Positions 44,470 through 57,330 of a stretch of DNA of 64,000 nucleotides are shown here, in pieces. A program made the translations under genes and the position numbers. The stretch lies in contig JALIZF010001511.1 of the NCBI GenBank assembly GCA_029948255.1, forward strand, positions 124,001 to 188,000, written 5' to 3'. The notes below the pieces were generated by a model that searched no databases, was not told the origin of the DNA, and saw only the letters and a list, made by a program, of their open reading frames with translations. Numbering within the stretch: the first letter of the stretch is position 1; each line of letters opens with the position of its first letter. Source of the stretch: Telmatactis stephensoni. Lineage: Eukaryota; Cnidaria; Anthozoa; Actiniaria; Isophelliidae.

Positions 44470-47147
44470 GATTATTCATTAGTTGTCTTTCTCGGTTGAT
44501 TTCAGGCCGTTCAGAGTTTACTAACTTCAACCGGTGTTTCTGCTGTGGGCGCGTCGGGCACTGGGCCAAGTCTTGCAGGGCCGGATCAGGGTGGTTTCAG
44601 TCAACTTTGCCATCCAACAGGTCAAGCGGTTTCTATTATCCAAGCAGCACCGGAACTTCTCGCGCCGGATCAGGAAACGGTTTCGACGGACCAAGTAAAT
44701 GATGACCATAGTCTTGTAGACGACTTGGTTGAGGTAAACGAATGTTGTGATTTTGGTGAGTTTGAGAATTTGTCTGGCTGCACGAACCCGAGGCAGGTTA
44801 AAGGGAATTTGAAAAGGAACATTGATTTCTGGAGAAGCATAGGAGCTTGCAATTTCATTCTGTCCGTAGTTAATGACAGTTGTTGTTTGCCTTTTGAGTC
44901 ATTGCCGCCAAGTGTCGATTTGCGAAATAATAAGTCTGCATTAGAACATAAAGATTTTGTAGACGGTGCCATTGAAGAACTGCTTAATTCAAGTCGACTT
45001 TCAGAAGTGCCATTTCCACCTCGCGTCGTCAATCCCTTAAGCGTGCCCATTCAACCGAACGGCAAGAAAAGACTGATCTTAGATCTCAGACACGTGAATA
45101 AGTATTTGAGAAAGCAAAAAGTTAAGTGCGAGGATTGGAAAACAGCCATAGCGTACTTCCGGCTAGGGTCGTACATGGTTTCGTTTGATTTGAAGAGTGG
45201 TTATCACCACATAGACATCCACCCAGATTATCAATGTTTTCTAGGCTTTGGCTGGAAGTTTTCCGAGAACAGTTCAATGCGATATTTTGTATTCACGGTG
45301 TTGCCATTTGGTCTGTCTCAGCACCTCACATTTTTACTAAGGTGCTAAAACCATTAGAAAAATACTGGCGATTCCAGGGCGTGAACATAGCGTTATTTTT
45401 AGACAACGGTTTGATTATCGATTACGACGAAAGCACTTCTAGGGCCGTCTCACAACGCGTTCAATCGGATCTGAGGAGGTCCGGGTTTATCAGTAACGAC
45501 GATAAGTTGATTTGGCAACCACAACAATGCATTCAGTGGCTGGGTTTAATATGGAACAGTGTGCGAGGTACAATCCAAATTTCCGATCGACGGATAAACA
45601 GCATAAAAGAAACAATCAAGCGAATTTTTCACGAAAAGTCGTCGATTTCAGCTCGCGGTCTCAGTAGTTTTGTTGGCAAGATCATATCAGTGGGTGCCAT
45701 CTATGGGAATTTGTCTCGCATCATGACTAGATACTGTTCCATTTCTATTGCCGCCGCCCAGGATTGGGATTCCAAGTTCGAATTAGACGAGTATTGCCTT
45801 CGAGAGCTTCAATTTTGGGATTGCAATGCGGATAAGAAGAATTGTAGAACAATAAGTTACGAGGATTGTCCCAGGGCCAATTACATTGTTTATTCAGACG
45901 CCAGTGGTACAGGGTGTGGCGCACATTTGAATTTAAACGGTGAACAAGTGTGTCACAAGTTATGGGAGGACGGAGAGAGTAAGAACAGTTCCACATGGAG
46001 AGAATTATCAGCCATGGAATACGCAGTCGATTCCTTTTTGCCATTAATCAAGGGATCGTTTGTTAAAGTCCCTATGACGCATATATTTTTCTTTTCAAAT
46101 TCAGTTCTTTTCTGGGAATATAGTTGAGGTCTTTTTGTCTTACTTTTGAACACTCCATATTTTTCGAGATATAAAGGTTTCAAAGTTCAAAATGCAAATT
46201 TGATGACGTCAGGGGAGTCATTTATTATACAAAACCAAGATGACTTGAAATACTCTTATTTTTTCATTTGGAATTTATTTCCGTTGGTAAAGCCTGTGTT
46301 TGAGTAAAAAATCTGGTTGTGGAATTTAAGACCTCTTTTAGTAAAATCCATGAGAAGCTAGTGATGATGACTCCCCTGACGTCATCACATTTGCATTTTG
46401 AAATTTGAAACTTTTATATCTCCGAAAATATAGAGTATTCCAAAATGGGATAAAAAGATCTTAACTATATTCCCAGAAAAGAAATGAGTTTGAAAATAAA
46501 AAAATATGCGTCATAGGGACTTTAAATGGTTTTCCGATAGTCAAAGCACTTGCAGAATCGTGCAAGTAGGCAGCACGAAAAAAGATTTACACGTGTTGGC
46601 AGTAAGGATCTTCCAGTTGTGCGCGGATCACGATATTCATTTAGAGGTGCAATGGATTCCTCACATGGAACTCCAAAGGGCGGATTACATCAGTCGAATT
46701 ATTGACATCGACAATTGGCAAATTGGCGCAAGTTGTTTTGAATGTCTGGAAAGGTTATGGGGTCCCCACACAGTTGACTGCTTTGCGAACCACTACAACA
46801 CGAAGATCGGCAAGTTTTTCTCGCGCTTTTGGAGCCCCGGTTGCAGCGGGGTGGATTTTTTCGTGCAGAAGTTAGAAAACGAGAATTGTTTGGTGGTTCC
46901 CCCAGTGGACGCTGTAGGCAAAGCTTTAAACTATCTGCACGCTTGTCACGCCACCGCCACGCTGCTAGTTCCCTTTTGGCTGTCATCTTATTTTTGGCTA
47001 TTCATTTCGCACAAATTTTCCAATTGCATTCAAGGTCATAAGGTATTTAGCGGGAAATTAGCGCTCTTACATGGTAGGAACGTCAATTCGTTATTGGGCT
47101 CCGAGCGTTTCTACGGAAACGTTTTAGCCATGCGCTTTGTTTTCTAA
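44470..47147 (+). pseudogene. DIRS-type retrotransposon: gag-like zinc knuckle, RT and RNase H
   Basis: A CCHC knuckle (CFCCGRVGHWAKSC, about 44535-44576) overlaps in another frame an ORF that starts at 44545 and leads into RT: NPLSVPIQPNGKKRLILDLR, FDLKSGYHHIDIH and VLPFGLS. A 1-nt shift near 45318 follows. The next frame has APHIFTK and the polymerase site as LDNGL, where the family has LDDGL, so the second Asp is lost. The RNase H part (YSDASGTGCGAHL, SSTWREL) is split by a MITE (46067-46521) and resumes with KWFSDSQSTC. The C-terminal DIRS module (HTVDCFANHYN, SPGCSGVDFF) ends at 47147. Elements of this type integrate with a tyrosine recombinase, found at 48344. Confidence 0.8.
46067..46521. 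mobile_element. 455-bp MITE with TTAA duplication inside DIRS RNase H
   Basis: The ends AGTCCCTATGACGCATATAT... are inverted copies of each other, and most of the element pairs with itself (GACTCCCCTGACGTCATCA near 46370 against TGATGACGTCAGGGGAGTC near 46203). It is flanked by TTAA at 46063-46066 and 46522-46525. With the element and one TTAA removed, the DIRS frame reads straight through. TTAA targets are used by piggyBac and Kolobok transposases; there is no ORF to decide. Confidence 0.9.
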
Positions 47148-48343
47148 TCGATCAATTTGTTGCGTTGAACTTAAGCTTGCTCTAGGGTACGCGTTAATAT
47201 CGAAAGCCCGTCACGATTGGCTGAAGCAGACTATAGCCCGGAAAGGAGTTGTATCTTTGTAAAAAAAAATAAATAAAAGGCACCTGACAGGTGCATGTAT
47301 CTACTGCAAAAGTGTTATAGAAATATGTTTGACAAATAATGTGAAATGCATTGAAAAGAAAAACACGAAGAATGATGAGGAATTTTATGGAGTTGGACAG
47401 GGCAGTTTGTTATTACCTCGACTCACATGTCTTTCGGAAATTAAACGTTCGGAATAACTTGGTAAGTGATATTTTTAACAATGTTTTTACGTCCATCAAT
47501 AGAGACAACTTTCATAGACAGTGTCATAGGTTTGTAAAAGGAATTGCTATAGTGTTTGTTTGGCCTTGCAATCAAGATCCATGTTTGAGCTTTTCGTACA
47601 TACTGAAGGCCATTACATTTCCTTAATAGGAGCTGAAATATTATACAATGAAGTGAGTTATTTGGTAGTTTACATGCAATCGTTGTAAACCTGTTTACTG
47701 TTGCTAAAAGATAGAACATTTGCGAAAGGCTCAAACGGCGAGATCGAGACGAACACTTCAATATTGTATTACTTACCGCCGCTCAAAAACGACCTCAAAA
47801 TTGAATAATGATTTAATAATTATTCATAAGAATAAACCTGACACATTCTATTAAAGCTGAACCTTATCAATGGGCATAAAAACATTGTTAAAAACATCAC
47901 TTACCACTGAGATTTTCAGTGACTTTAATTCCTGTCAAACTTGTCAACAGTCTAGTCGTCAGTCACATGGAACTTCGTGCTTGTCAGTTACCTGTCCGTG
48001 ATTCCGAAAGACATTTGGTCGTCGATTCGTATGTCATTTCGCCTTTACTTGTTTGTTGCCGTGTATTTTCCGAAAATATTCCGACTTTTCTATTGTTAAC
48101 ACTTTCTATTGTTAACAAGCATAGAACTTCGTGTCAGAACTCATACATGGCCCATACACGTTCTGGTGAATACCAATATACCGTGATCTCATAATTTGAG
48201 TGAAGCATAAAGTATATCCATTTTCAACACGATGACATAGTATCTACTGCATTCTGCAGTAGATACAAAAATGGCACGACTTGACGTTTGGTCATCTTGT
48301 TTGGTTCATAAGACTTTGATTTTGCTGTATTTTGTTGTTTCAG
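47148..48343. other. DIRS internal non-coding part or an insertion
   Basis: No domain-bearing ORF. A palindrome, GTATCTACTGCATTCTGCAGTAGATAC by parts, lies near 48240-48266, and TGTATCTACTGCA also occurs near 47296, so the span between may be a separate inserted repeat. CACCTGACAGGTG near 47281 is palindromic too. Confidence 0.35.
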
Positions 48344-49347
48344 ATGTTTGCAAGGTGTCCCGATTGGAACGCGCTACCTGCTTCAATCCGGCCAAATTGC
48401 AGAATGTTAGTGGAGCAGTTAGTTGAGTCTCGAGCTCCGTCGACGTCTCGCCGCTATTTGAAGGAAATTAGTAATTTTCGTAGTTGGTGCAAGCGCCATA
48501 ACATCGACACAGTGCCTCCTTTTTCTGTAGCTAGCGTTGTTTATTTAAGTGAATTGTATGATGAATGTAAGTCATATAGCAGGCTGGTATTGTGTCACTC
48601 GGTGCTTAAATGGATGCACTCGTTTCTGCCATCTAGAGTAGCGAATCCTTTAGATAGTGGCGCTTGTAAGAATCTGTTGGAATCGGCCAAACAACGTAAG
48701 CCCCCCATAGAAAAGAAAACTCCCATGTCGTCAGATTTAATCAGAGAAATAATTCGGAAATACAGAAGCGCTTCAGCCAATCTGATGGAGCTAAGATTGG
48801 CTTGTATATGTAGTACAGGATTCGCGGTTTTTTTTCGTTATGATGAATTAAGTAGCATTTTAGCGTGCCATTTAGAGTTTTGTTTGGCGTATGTTAAAAT
48901 TTATGTTCCCAGGGCCAAGAATGATATCTACAGGGAGGGTAATTATGTTTATATTAAGCGTCTTAATAATGATTATTGTCCTGTAAGTTTGTTAGAGAGG
49001 TACATGAATATGGGTGGTGTTGACCTAAAGTCTACGACGGCAGTATTCCACAAAGTGCGATGGTTTAAGTCGAGTAATTGCTATAAGTTATATGGAGAGA
49101 AATTATCGTATTCTAGGTGTCGTGAACTATTTAAGAGCTGCTTAAAGAGTTAGGTTATAATGAAAAGGAGTATGGCTTGCATAGTTTAAGGTCGGGGGGC
49201 GCAACTTGCGCAGTAAGCAATAATTCAGATTTGTCAGAAAGATTATTTAAACTTCATGGACGTTGGAAGACCGACAAGGCTAAAGATATGTATGTTCTTG
49301 AAGACCCTTCTAATCGTTTGTCGGTCTCTTCTCATTTAGGCATTTAG
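48344..49347 (+). pseudogene. Tyrosine recombinase of the DIRS element (one frameshift)
   Basis: ATG 48344 follows TTGTTTCAG. The N-terminal SAM-like half includes SRAPSTSRRYLKEISNFRSW. The catalytic half has an Arg in FFRYDEL (about 48835). After a 1-nt shift near 49135 come HSLRSGG (His and Arg, about 49180), HGRW (His) and the nucleophile in DMYV (about 49290). This is the R-H-R-H-Y set of tyrosine recombinases. DIRS elements use such an enzyme to insert a circular DNA copy. The shift lies between the first Arg and the rest of the site, so the copy is dead unless a frameshift is used. Confidence 0.8.
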
Positions 49348-51761
49348 CATCGCGTTTGTTTTCTCACTATTTCATGTACTTTAGCAATTTAATTCTAATC
49401 AACGTCAGTTGGATTGCCTGAGCATCCAATCCATCATTATGTTGTATTGTTATGAATTTATGAGGCGTTTAGATAGAAAATAATTTAGGTTCGGTTGAGC
49501 GCAGCGAATTAGAACGTAATAACCATTTCCATTCATTTCTTCACTAGTTGAAGCTGTTTTGTTAACTTCACAATTAAAGTGACAAACTGCTGTAACATGG
49601 TTAAATCTTGGATTTCCTGCCTCGATCAACATAGGGCTTTTCTTTTAGAAGGTGGCAAGGTAACTTGGGCTGGTGTTTTGAATAAGTTGTTGGAGATTAA
49701 TCAGTTTCCAGAATTTATAACTTCAGAATAAAGTCCAATAAAGTACCCTTGGGTTGAGCTGTACAATTTTTGAGGATATCACTGAAATGGCAGGTTTCTA
49801 CTGGAAATTCTGAGAGACAACACCAACTTGTCTCTCAAAAATTTTCTCATAATCTGCAAACCTGTCAATGAGCTTTTTATAAATACATGCACTGTCAAGA
49901 AGACATTAGTATTGCAACAGAGAAGTCTAAAGGTGTTTATCTCGAAAATCAACTTTTTACTTTTTACTTACACTGTACTTACATTAGTCAGGGGCATTTT
50001 TCAATATACAAAAATGGGACATAGGAGTGACATTTTATGTAATTCTCCTGTATTCTTTCCACTCAGACATTGACTATCTACTCGAGGTTAAAAAATAAAT
50101 AACTGCTTAAGGTGGCCCGCGGGTATTTATAGTGGCAGAATAACAAATTTTTCTCTCGAATTTTCAGAACGTAAAGCTGCACCGATTTCTACTATTTTTT
50201 ATACCGTAAAAAGGGAATCTTTATTCTCTTAAAAGCTACCAATTTTAAGGCAAACAAGATATACGATTAAGAAATACAAGCGATATTAAAAAACCTATCT
50301 TTTTTAAAAAATCGAAATATCTCCGTCCAAGAAAGGACAATTTTTGTCCTATTTAGTTGAATGACTTCTAGTACCATAAGGTTTACTGCGAGGCATCTGG
50401 AACCAGATTCGCTGGATAGAAATTGATGTACAGTCGATTGTTATATTTTACCCCCAAACTCTGGTTTGAACACCGGACTCATGTATTTACCTTAGCTGTT
50501 TCAAGAATACAGGAATAGGCCTCAAATTACTCCTACTGCTAAAAAGTTTTAGGATGCCTATCACTTTTCTGAATATATCAAAAAAATTGGATACTTCAAT
50601 GAAAAGTTATAAGCCATTGAACAAGAGCATGTTCACAGTCTGTAATTCAAGAATGTCAAGCAATCAGTTTTGTTCGACTTGCACAAAAATTATTGTTGCG
50701 CTTGCATTTGTTTTAAAGGAGAACTTATTTTAACATATTTGCAAATGGGCTTACCTAGTTTCAGGCGGGTGGGCCCAAAAACTTGCGAAATTTTAGCTCA
50801 TGAAATTGACCAGCTGACGGCCTTTACCAAGCAACACTTTGGAAACCCCTTCGTGTTGACTCAAAATATTCAAATTTGCCGCGCTATGGGTTTTGTTTGC
50901 CAGCTGGGAATCACGCTTCAGTACATATGAATAAATGTAAATACAAAAGCAGTTACAATAGGACTTTATTATTTACAGAATTCAATATTTGAAATGATAA
51001 ACGCTCTTCTTTTTTCTTTCTTTCATCTTCTTCTTATTATTATTTTTTGGGGGGTTGTTATTTGTTTCAATTTTTTTTTTTTTTTTTTGGTTTTGTTTTG
51101 GTTTTGGTTTTGTTTTCTTCATTTGGAAATATTCTTATAAGAGTCCAGTTCATATTTCTTCTTTTTTATAAGACAATATAATCTATGTGTATTTTGATAC
51201 CCAGTAAATTTTCGTAATCTTATTCTTCAATCTTACAATTCGTTTGTTTATTTTGATTTGATTGAACTCTTCAATTTGCTCTGAAAACAACATTCCACAA
51301 GTACGAAATTAGCCAAGAAGGCACTGTGTGTTTGTTTTTCTCAAATCAGTGTATTGATGCAAACAATTTTAGAAATATAGCACCTTTCATTTACCTTGAA
51401 CTAGTGAACTAGTCTGTGCAAATGGAGACAGCTGTACAACATACTTTTGAATTCTGGTGTTATTATCTTATCCAGTTTTTCATGTGCAATTCTACCTCGT
51501 AGATAATTATAGCATCAACTTTTATTGTATTTTATATTTAATCAATGCTTTTATTCAAATTTTGTCACAAAATGAATTCTACAGTGTATGTGCTGTCAGT
51601 TTGTTTTTACTCAATGTACAGAGTTAGACCAGTAGATATAAGCATTGCCATCCCTGTGTAGAGTATCAATAAGACTGCATACTGTATTTTTCAAGGTGCA
51701 CATGCTAGATATGTTTATTATACTGTTCAATTACCAATTTTTATCCACTTTCTTCTTGGAA
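49348..51761. other. No gene recognised; simple T/G-rich tract
   Basis: A plus frame at 50670-50930 (.. SFRRVGPKTCEILAHEID..) has no recognised domain. A TTAAGGTGGCCCGCGGGTAT start at about 50108 looks like the left end of a TTAA-type MITE, but no matching right end was found. Around 51060-51120 lies a poly-T and GGTTTT-rich tract. Confidence 0.4.
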
Positions 51762-54328
51762 TTGAGCCATGAGCACACTTTGCATAAAGTGTGTTTGGAT
51801 GCCCTTTGTAATGATTGGCTACATGCCTTATAAAGGAATTCCATTTGGCAAGGATCATGCTTCCAAAACCTAAGTAATAAATAAACAGTGTATTTATTTA
51901 GGTTAGAAACAAATGATCACTAACCTGAGTCATTTCCGTGTGACCCTGAAAGGAACATAACTGACTAGTTTGTAGTAGTTGATAAGAAACAAAAGAAAAC
52001 AATGGGTTTAGAGTTTACTACTAACTATTAGCAAAGCCTACTCTTTCCTCTTCATATGAAAACCCACTAGTCATAAAATAATGGTGACAATCCTGTATCA
52101 ACTCACTACCACTACATTAACACTACACTAACCTTGTTTGGTGGAGGTTGCACAACAGTAAATGTGGTTTCTAATAGCCTTCAACCAGTGCTTTATAACC
52201 TCACAGTTGTTAGACTTACTGGCTTTCAGCAAATACGAATACACTTATGTCTAATCCAGCTTTAATCAAGTAATCGAAACATTTCTTTGCTCCAAGAAGT
52301 TCTATAGCTGAACTGCTTCCTGCCTCATTTACCTGAAGAAATGATAATCATAAAAGCTAAACTAACAATAAGCAATTATTGGGTGAGATTGAGCATGATA
52401 TCATAAATTGTCAAGAACAGGGTCTGTGTTATGTGCTGAAGTTATAGTGGCTGAGGCAGATAACATACAGACTCGAGGTCTTGATAATTTACAAAATGCA
52501 AAAAAACAAACCCAATAACTGTTTTATTATACATTTTTAACTTCTTTACAGAAACACGAGCAGCCACCATCATACTAAGATTGTGTAAAACAACAGACTG
52601 TAAATGAGGGAGCCTGGGAACTTGACGATAAATTTATTATCTGCTGCAGATATTAGTTTTATCATGTCAAGTTCACATTACTAAGGTTTAGCTGTGTGCT
52701 CTCTGCTCTATCTAGTTTATAAATGTATAACAAATAAATAAACTAACTATTTTTAACTCACAGATGGCCCTTAAACAACACTTTTGACCTATGTACCATA
52801 TACATACCTGCAGGAGTTCAAAATGAACTATTTTAGCATTGTTGGAACAGAACATGGTAAATGCACCATATTTAGCACTATGGCCTGCAGAATCATAATG
52901 CCCATCACCACACCAAGCAACATTATTTTCACCTTTCAAGCTATGTACAAAGAAAATCTATACTTTTCCCAGTAAGTTAAAATCACTGGAATAAGTAATT
53001 GCTTTTGGTGCAAAAAATATGTTCTCATGTTATAGACAGACACTTCCATGTGCTTAAAGACAAGGTAAATCTTGCTTATTGAAGCCCCAGAAAGAAGTAT
53101 AGCAAAACTTAACAATACATTTCCAGCTGGATATTTCCCAAGTACAAGAGGCTGACTTCTCCATGTAAAGGGTGGTCCGCCAGTCTTCACAGTGTTGCTC
53201 AATGGTAACCATTGTTCCATTCTTTTTCATTTCAACTGTAGGTTTCCCATTTTTACAACGGAAACAGAGCATTGTAAACAGTTTCACCAGCATTGTATAA
53301 AACACCAAGAATATTGGCTCTTCTTGTGCAGCATTATCAGCATTCACACTACAAATAATTTCAAACAAAAATTAGAACTTATATTTTGCTCTTAAATTAG
53401 ATAAATTGATAAATGGTGGTGCTGGCAATGGCTTGTTTTGTAATCATTCTGGAAAGGAGAAAGATGAACTAATTTGGTGTGCTAAAACAACTCTTCATTT
53501 CAAAATCAGTGAACACCAGTCAATAATAATTGTATACACTTCAACGCTCAAGTACTTAATTGTGGTGCATAGACTAATAATAGACTTATTTATGTATACC
53601 TTGTGTCAGAATTTTTATAGTTTATCTCTTCTTCTTCTTCTACTGGAGGAGTCCAATCAGAATCGTCATCTGCACTGTCATCATTGCATTCACTCTGTGA
53701 TGTAGATTCTTCATCTGAGTATATGTCAGTGCTGCTATAACCATGTTCCGTATCTTCTTCCTCTTCTATCTCACTGTCCGAGCTAGTGCTGCTTTTACAG
53801 GTACTTGAAGACTAAAAGTGAAATAATTGGAAATAATCAACAAATAATACGACTGAAATGCAAACTAAGACTTTAAACATTGTAGCTAACAATATTAGAA
53901 TGACATCTGCATATTAAATACTAGCCATAAGGAATGGTTTTGCTGAAAAACTGTTTGCACTCTGAAGGATACGTAAATATGTACAAGGTTACCTGCTCTG
54001 ATTTTGAAATATGCTGAACTAGATTGTTATATTTCCTTTTATAATAGGAATTTCTCTTCTACAGTTGCCTTATTTTCACTTTTAGTCTAGTGCAACATTC
54101 ACAGCTACGCTTATCTTGATTATCTTCTAACCCATCCTGCCGTGAAGTGCTTACTAACATAGAGGAAGATTCATTTGGTTTCAGGACATCCTCTTCTTCA
54201 AGTCTGGACCTTTTTCTAGTTGGTGCATGTTGTTGGTCATCTTGATCATCAATATCTATCTTTTGATCATTTTCTGACTCAGAAGTGCTGACTACTAAGT
54301 TAGTGGAAGAATCACCCTCTGGTTTCAA
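51762..54328 (-). pseudogene. Second Kolobok transposase gene, multi-exon
   Basis: Reading right to left: an acidic N-terminal exon with the zinc-like block CECCTRLKVKIRQL (54328-54059), and an acidic exon (about 53811-53603) with SDSEIEEEEDT and SDWTPP. The cysteine and core exons (about 53370-52730) hold LCFRCKNGKPTVEMKK, WRSQP..AGNVLLSFAILLSGAS and the catalytic-Asp block WCGDGHYDSAGHSAKYG. Then come NEAGSSSAIELLGAKKC (about 52333-52230), IKHWLKAIRNHIYCCA (about 52199-52130) and ILAKWNSFIRHVANHYKGHP (about 51866-51765). This is the full order of a Kolobok transposase. A 1-nt shift lies near 53195 (CEDW / FTWRSQP). It differs clearly in sequence from the copy at 27-32 kb and keeps the C-terminal half that copy lacks. 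Confidence 0.75.
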
Positions 54329-54382
54329 TACACCTCTTAGAATCTGAAATTCAATGAATGGATTATCTATAAATTATATTAT

Positions 54383-54822
54383 CACGGTTCCCAGCCATTC
54401 TGAAATATTAAATTCCCTGACTTTTCCCTGACTAAACTCAGTTTTTCCTGACTATTTTGCACAAGACAAACACAACAGTTCGTAAGTTACTTCCAATATG
54501 GCTGCCTTTAAGTTGTATCCAGGCCATTTTTATCATAATACGACTATTCCACAGAAGACAAAAAATAGAAAATGTTGGTGTAACTAACATGACCAGTTTG
54601 TTAAATGCTTCAAATAATTTATTCTCTTTGAAATTTTTTTCTTTACTTAAAATAGCATCTACAAGAAATATTTTTTAGTTACTTATACAAAATTCCCTGA
54701 CTTTTCCCTGACTTGAAGTGAAAATCTCAATTTCCCTGACCAAATAAAGAATTCCCTGACTTTTCACTGACTTTTTCCTGACTGTGTTTTCCCTGACTTT
54801 TCCCTGACCCCTGGGAACCCTG
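54383..54822. mobile_element. hAT-like MITE rich in TTTTCCCTGAC motifs
   Basis: The ends are CACGGTTCCCAG and, inverted, CAGGGTTCCCAGGGG. Short repeats of TTCCCTGACTTTTCCCTGAC crowd both ends. ATTATAT flanks both sides (about 54373 and 54823), close to the 8-bp duplication of hAT elements. No transposase. Confidence 0.65.
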
Positions 54823-56180
54823 ATTATATAATAAAAGAAGTTTTATAACTTTCTTATAACATGTTTGTTTATTTTGAAAGTAATTATGATCTTAATATGT
54901 ATTCTAACTTTATATGCTTCACTTACAAAAATACGAAATAAAATTATATAAACTATCCTTCATCGTGTGTTAACATGAAATAATTACATTGAAGCTTTCT
55001 AGTTTCTCGGCATAAAAAAAAGTGTTGTATATTACACTTACACTTCGTCGATCCTTATTATTAAGATTAATATTAATCCTCACTAATACTTGATCCGCTG
55101 CTTATTGACTTTTTGTGTCATCACATGCAACATAAATAGAACTATAAATCAAGAGATTCAAGCCAAAGTCTACCGCAAATTGTCCTCAAAACAAAATGCT
55201 TCACCGGCAAGAAACCCAAAAGTTACAGTTGAATCTGATGTTTTTTCTGCATGCCAAATGAACTAGGGTAACGTCAGCATTGTGGAACACCAAATGCTAT
55301 TTCTATACAAAGAAACACCCCAATCAAGAAAGGAAAGACAGCAAGTTTAAATCATTTGTTGACTCAGATGTCACTACTGACAATGAAATTGAAAAACCTC
55401 CAAAAAAGACACGACCATCCTTACAGCCAAAATCGTTGCATCGTGACCAGCAAATTACAAACTTTGTTTTGATTTTGTTTTGGGTTTTTCTGAACAGTCA
55501 ATCAGTTTTGGGGAGGAGCTTCTTTCAAATCAACCAATCACTGAACGAGTTCGTGAAAGCTCCGCCCCCAAGAATGATGAATGGATCAAAAAGACCAAAA
55601 TCTAACCGGCATTGGAGGTTGCGATGCAATGATTTTCGTTGTAAAAGAAGAGGCACAACAAGCACATACAAGGTTATGCGAGCAAGCAAGCAAGGTCAGT
55701 TATGAACATGATGATAGACATTTTCAAAAAATTAGACAAAAAGTTAGATGATTTGTAATCAGTGCTGTTATATCAATATTTCTGCAGAAGCGCGCTAATT
55801 CGAAAGCATTTGTTAAGAATAATGGAGAAAATGAATGTTGTTAAACTATACAATTCGACATTTAACAAATCGTGCATAAAACTAGTTAAAAAAAGATCTC
55901 ATTTTTCATTGAATGATGAATAAAAGGATAAATCGATGTGGTGTGATATTTGTCATTTGCATGCCCAACGATAACAATTGAACATTTACATCCCAATGGA
56001 ACCATAAGCGTCTAATGCGGAATAACTCTAGTGATTGTATTTCCCATACAGTATGGAGGGTATATACTTCATGGCTGAATGCCATATAGTATTTCATCCT
56101 TTTTGAGTTAAATACACATCTGATGTCCTTTATTGTCTTTAACTATTACCTATTAACCTTTACTTTCCTCCACAATCCAC
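54823..56180. other. No gene recognised
   Basis: A 141-codon plus frame at 55280-55705 begins plausibly (WNTKCYFYTKKHPNQERKD) but crosses CCAATCA-type sequence and has no domain. The rest is AT-rich. Confidence 0.4.
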
Positions 56181-56182
56181 CA

Positions 56183-56455
56183 CACCATTACGGTCCACTA
56201 CACACCTTTGGTCACATTCACTGTCCACTACACTCCTTTCGTCACCTTTACCATCCACTACACTCCTTTAGTCGCCTTGGCTGTCCTCTACACTGCTTTG
56301 GCCGCCTTCACCATCCACTACACTCCTTTGGTCACCTTTACTGTCCTCTACACTCCTTTGGTCACCTTTACTGTCCTCTACACTCCTTTGGTCACCTTTA
56401 CTAACCCCTACACTCCTTTGGTCACCTTCCCTATCCACTACTCTCCTTTGGTATT
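56183..56455. repeat. 30-bp minisatellite, about nine units
   Basis: Units of CTCTACACTCCTTTGGTCAC + CTTTACTGTC vary between CTCTAC and CACTAC types. On the minus strand it reads GDQRSVEDSK repeats (10 residues) attached to the end of the LINE frame. Confidence 0.95.
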
Positions 56456-57330
56456 CTTCACAATAAGTCTTGACACTAGTCTTGAAGGATTCCAGAGAAG
56501 TTGTGTCTCTTACAGATACAGGGAGAGAGTTCCATAGTAGAGGGGCAGCAACAGAAAACGAACGATAACCATAACACTTAAGATTATATAGCTTTGTACA
56601 TAACATCAGATGAGAAGAGCGAAGATTACGTGTAGGAGACTATTTGGAGATCATTTCTTGAACGTAGACAGGAGCGATACCATGCAGAGCCTTGAAGGTT
56701 AGTAGAAGTATTTTAAATTTACTACGGTATTCAACGGGAAGCCAGTGTAGGTCAATGAGAACAGGAGAGATGTGTTCACGTTTCTTTGTTAAGGTGATGA
56801 GACGAGCAGAAGCATTTTGGACAGCTTGTAGACGGTCAATAAGGTATTTAGGAAGGCCAAATAGAACAGTTACAGTTGTCAAGTTTTGAAGTTATAAAGG
56901 CATCGATGAGGATTTCAGTAGACTTGACAGAGAGAAATTTTCGAATTCTTGCTATATTGCAGAGATGAAAGAAGGCAGTCTTGCAGGTATTCTTTATATG
57001 CGGTATCATGGAAAGAGAAGAGTCAAATGTGACACCAATGTTTCTAGCATGTGACGAGGGAACAATTACATCAGGGCCAAAGTGTAGGATAGGAAGGGAG
57101 CGTTGCGGATTATTCTGTGATGAAAAAATGAGAAATTCTGTCTTGTTAAGAGTCATCCATGAATCAATTTCAGCTAAGCAGTTAGATATTGACTTCATTG
57201 CGCCATCAAGAGACAGATCATCATTACAAAAGGGATATACAGTTGTGTGTCATCAGCATAGAGGTTGAAAGACATCATATGTTTGCGCAGAATATCAGCA
57301 ACAGGTGAAGTGTACAGGACATACTAGTCT
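56268..57330 (-). pseudogene. Non-LTR retrotransposon (CR1/L2-like) RT 3' fragment
   Basis: Right to left: SPVADILRKHMMSFN then LYADDTQLYIPF, the polymerase site (about 57250). Next are DSWMTLNKTEFLIFSS, NIGVTFDSSLSM and NTCKTAFFHLCNIARIRKFL, then GLPKYLIDRLQAVQNASARL, DLHWLPVEYRSKFKILLLTF and finally YGYRSFSVAAPLLWNSLPVS. This is the palm-thumb and C-terminal part of CR1/L2-clade RTs. Frame breaks occur just after YADD and near 56880 and 56640. A 10-residue repeat follows the end in frame, probably a minisatellite that grew at the 3' end. The 5' part is missing, as in most LINE copies. Confidence 0.8.

Noticed and set aside
50670..50930. 86-codon plus frame as an exon
   Set aside because: Some conserved-looking text but no splice sites, no domain and location in a probable MITE region.
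55280..55705. 141-codon plus frame
   Set aside because: Crosses promoter-like CCAATCA sequence, changes composition abruptly and matches no family I recognise.
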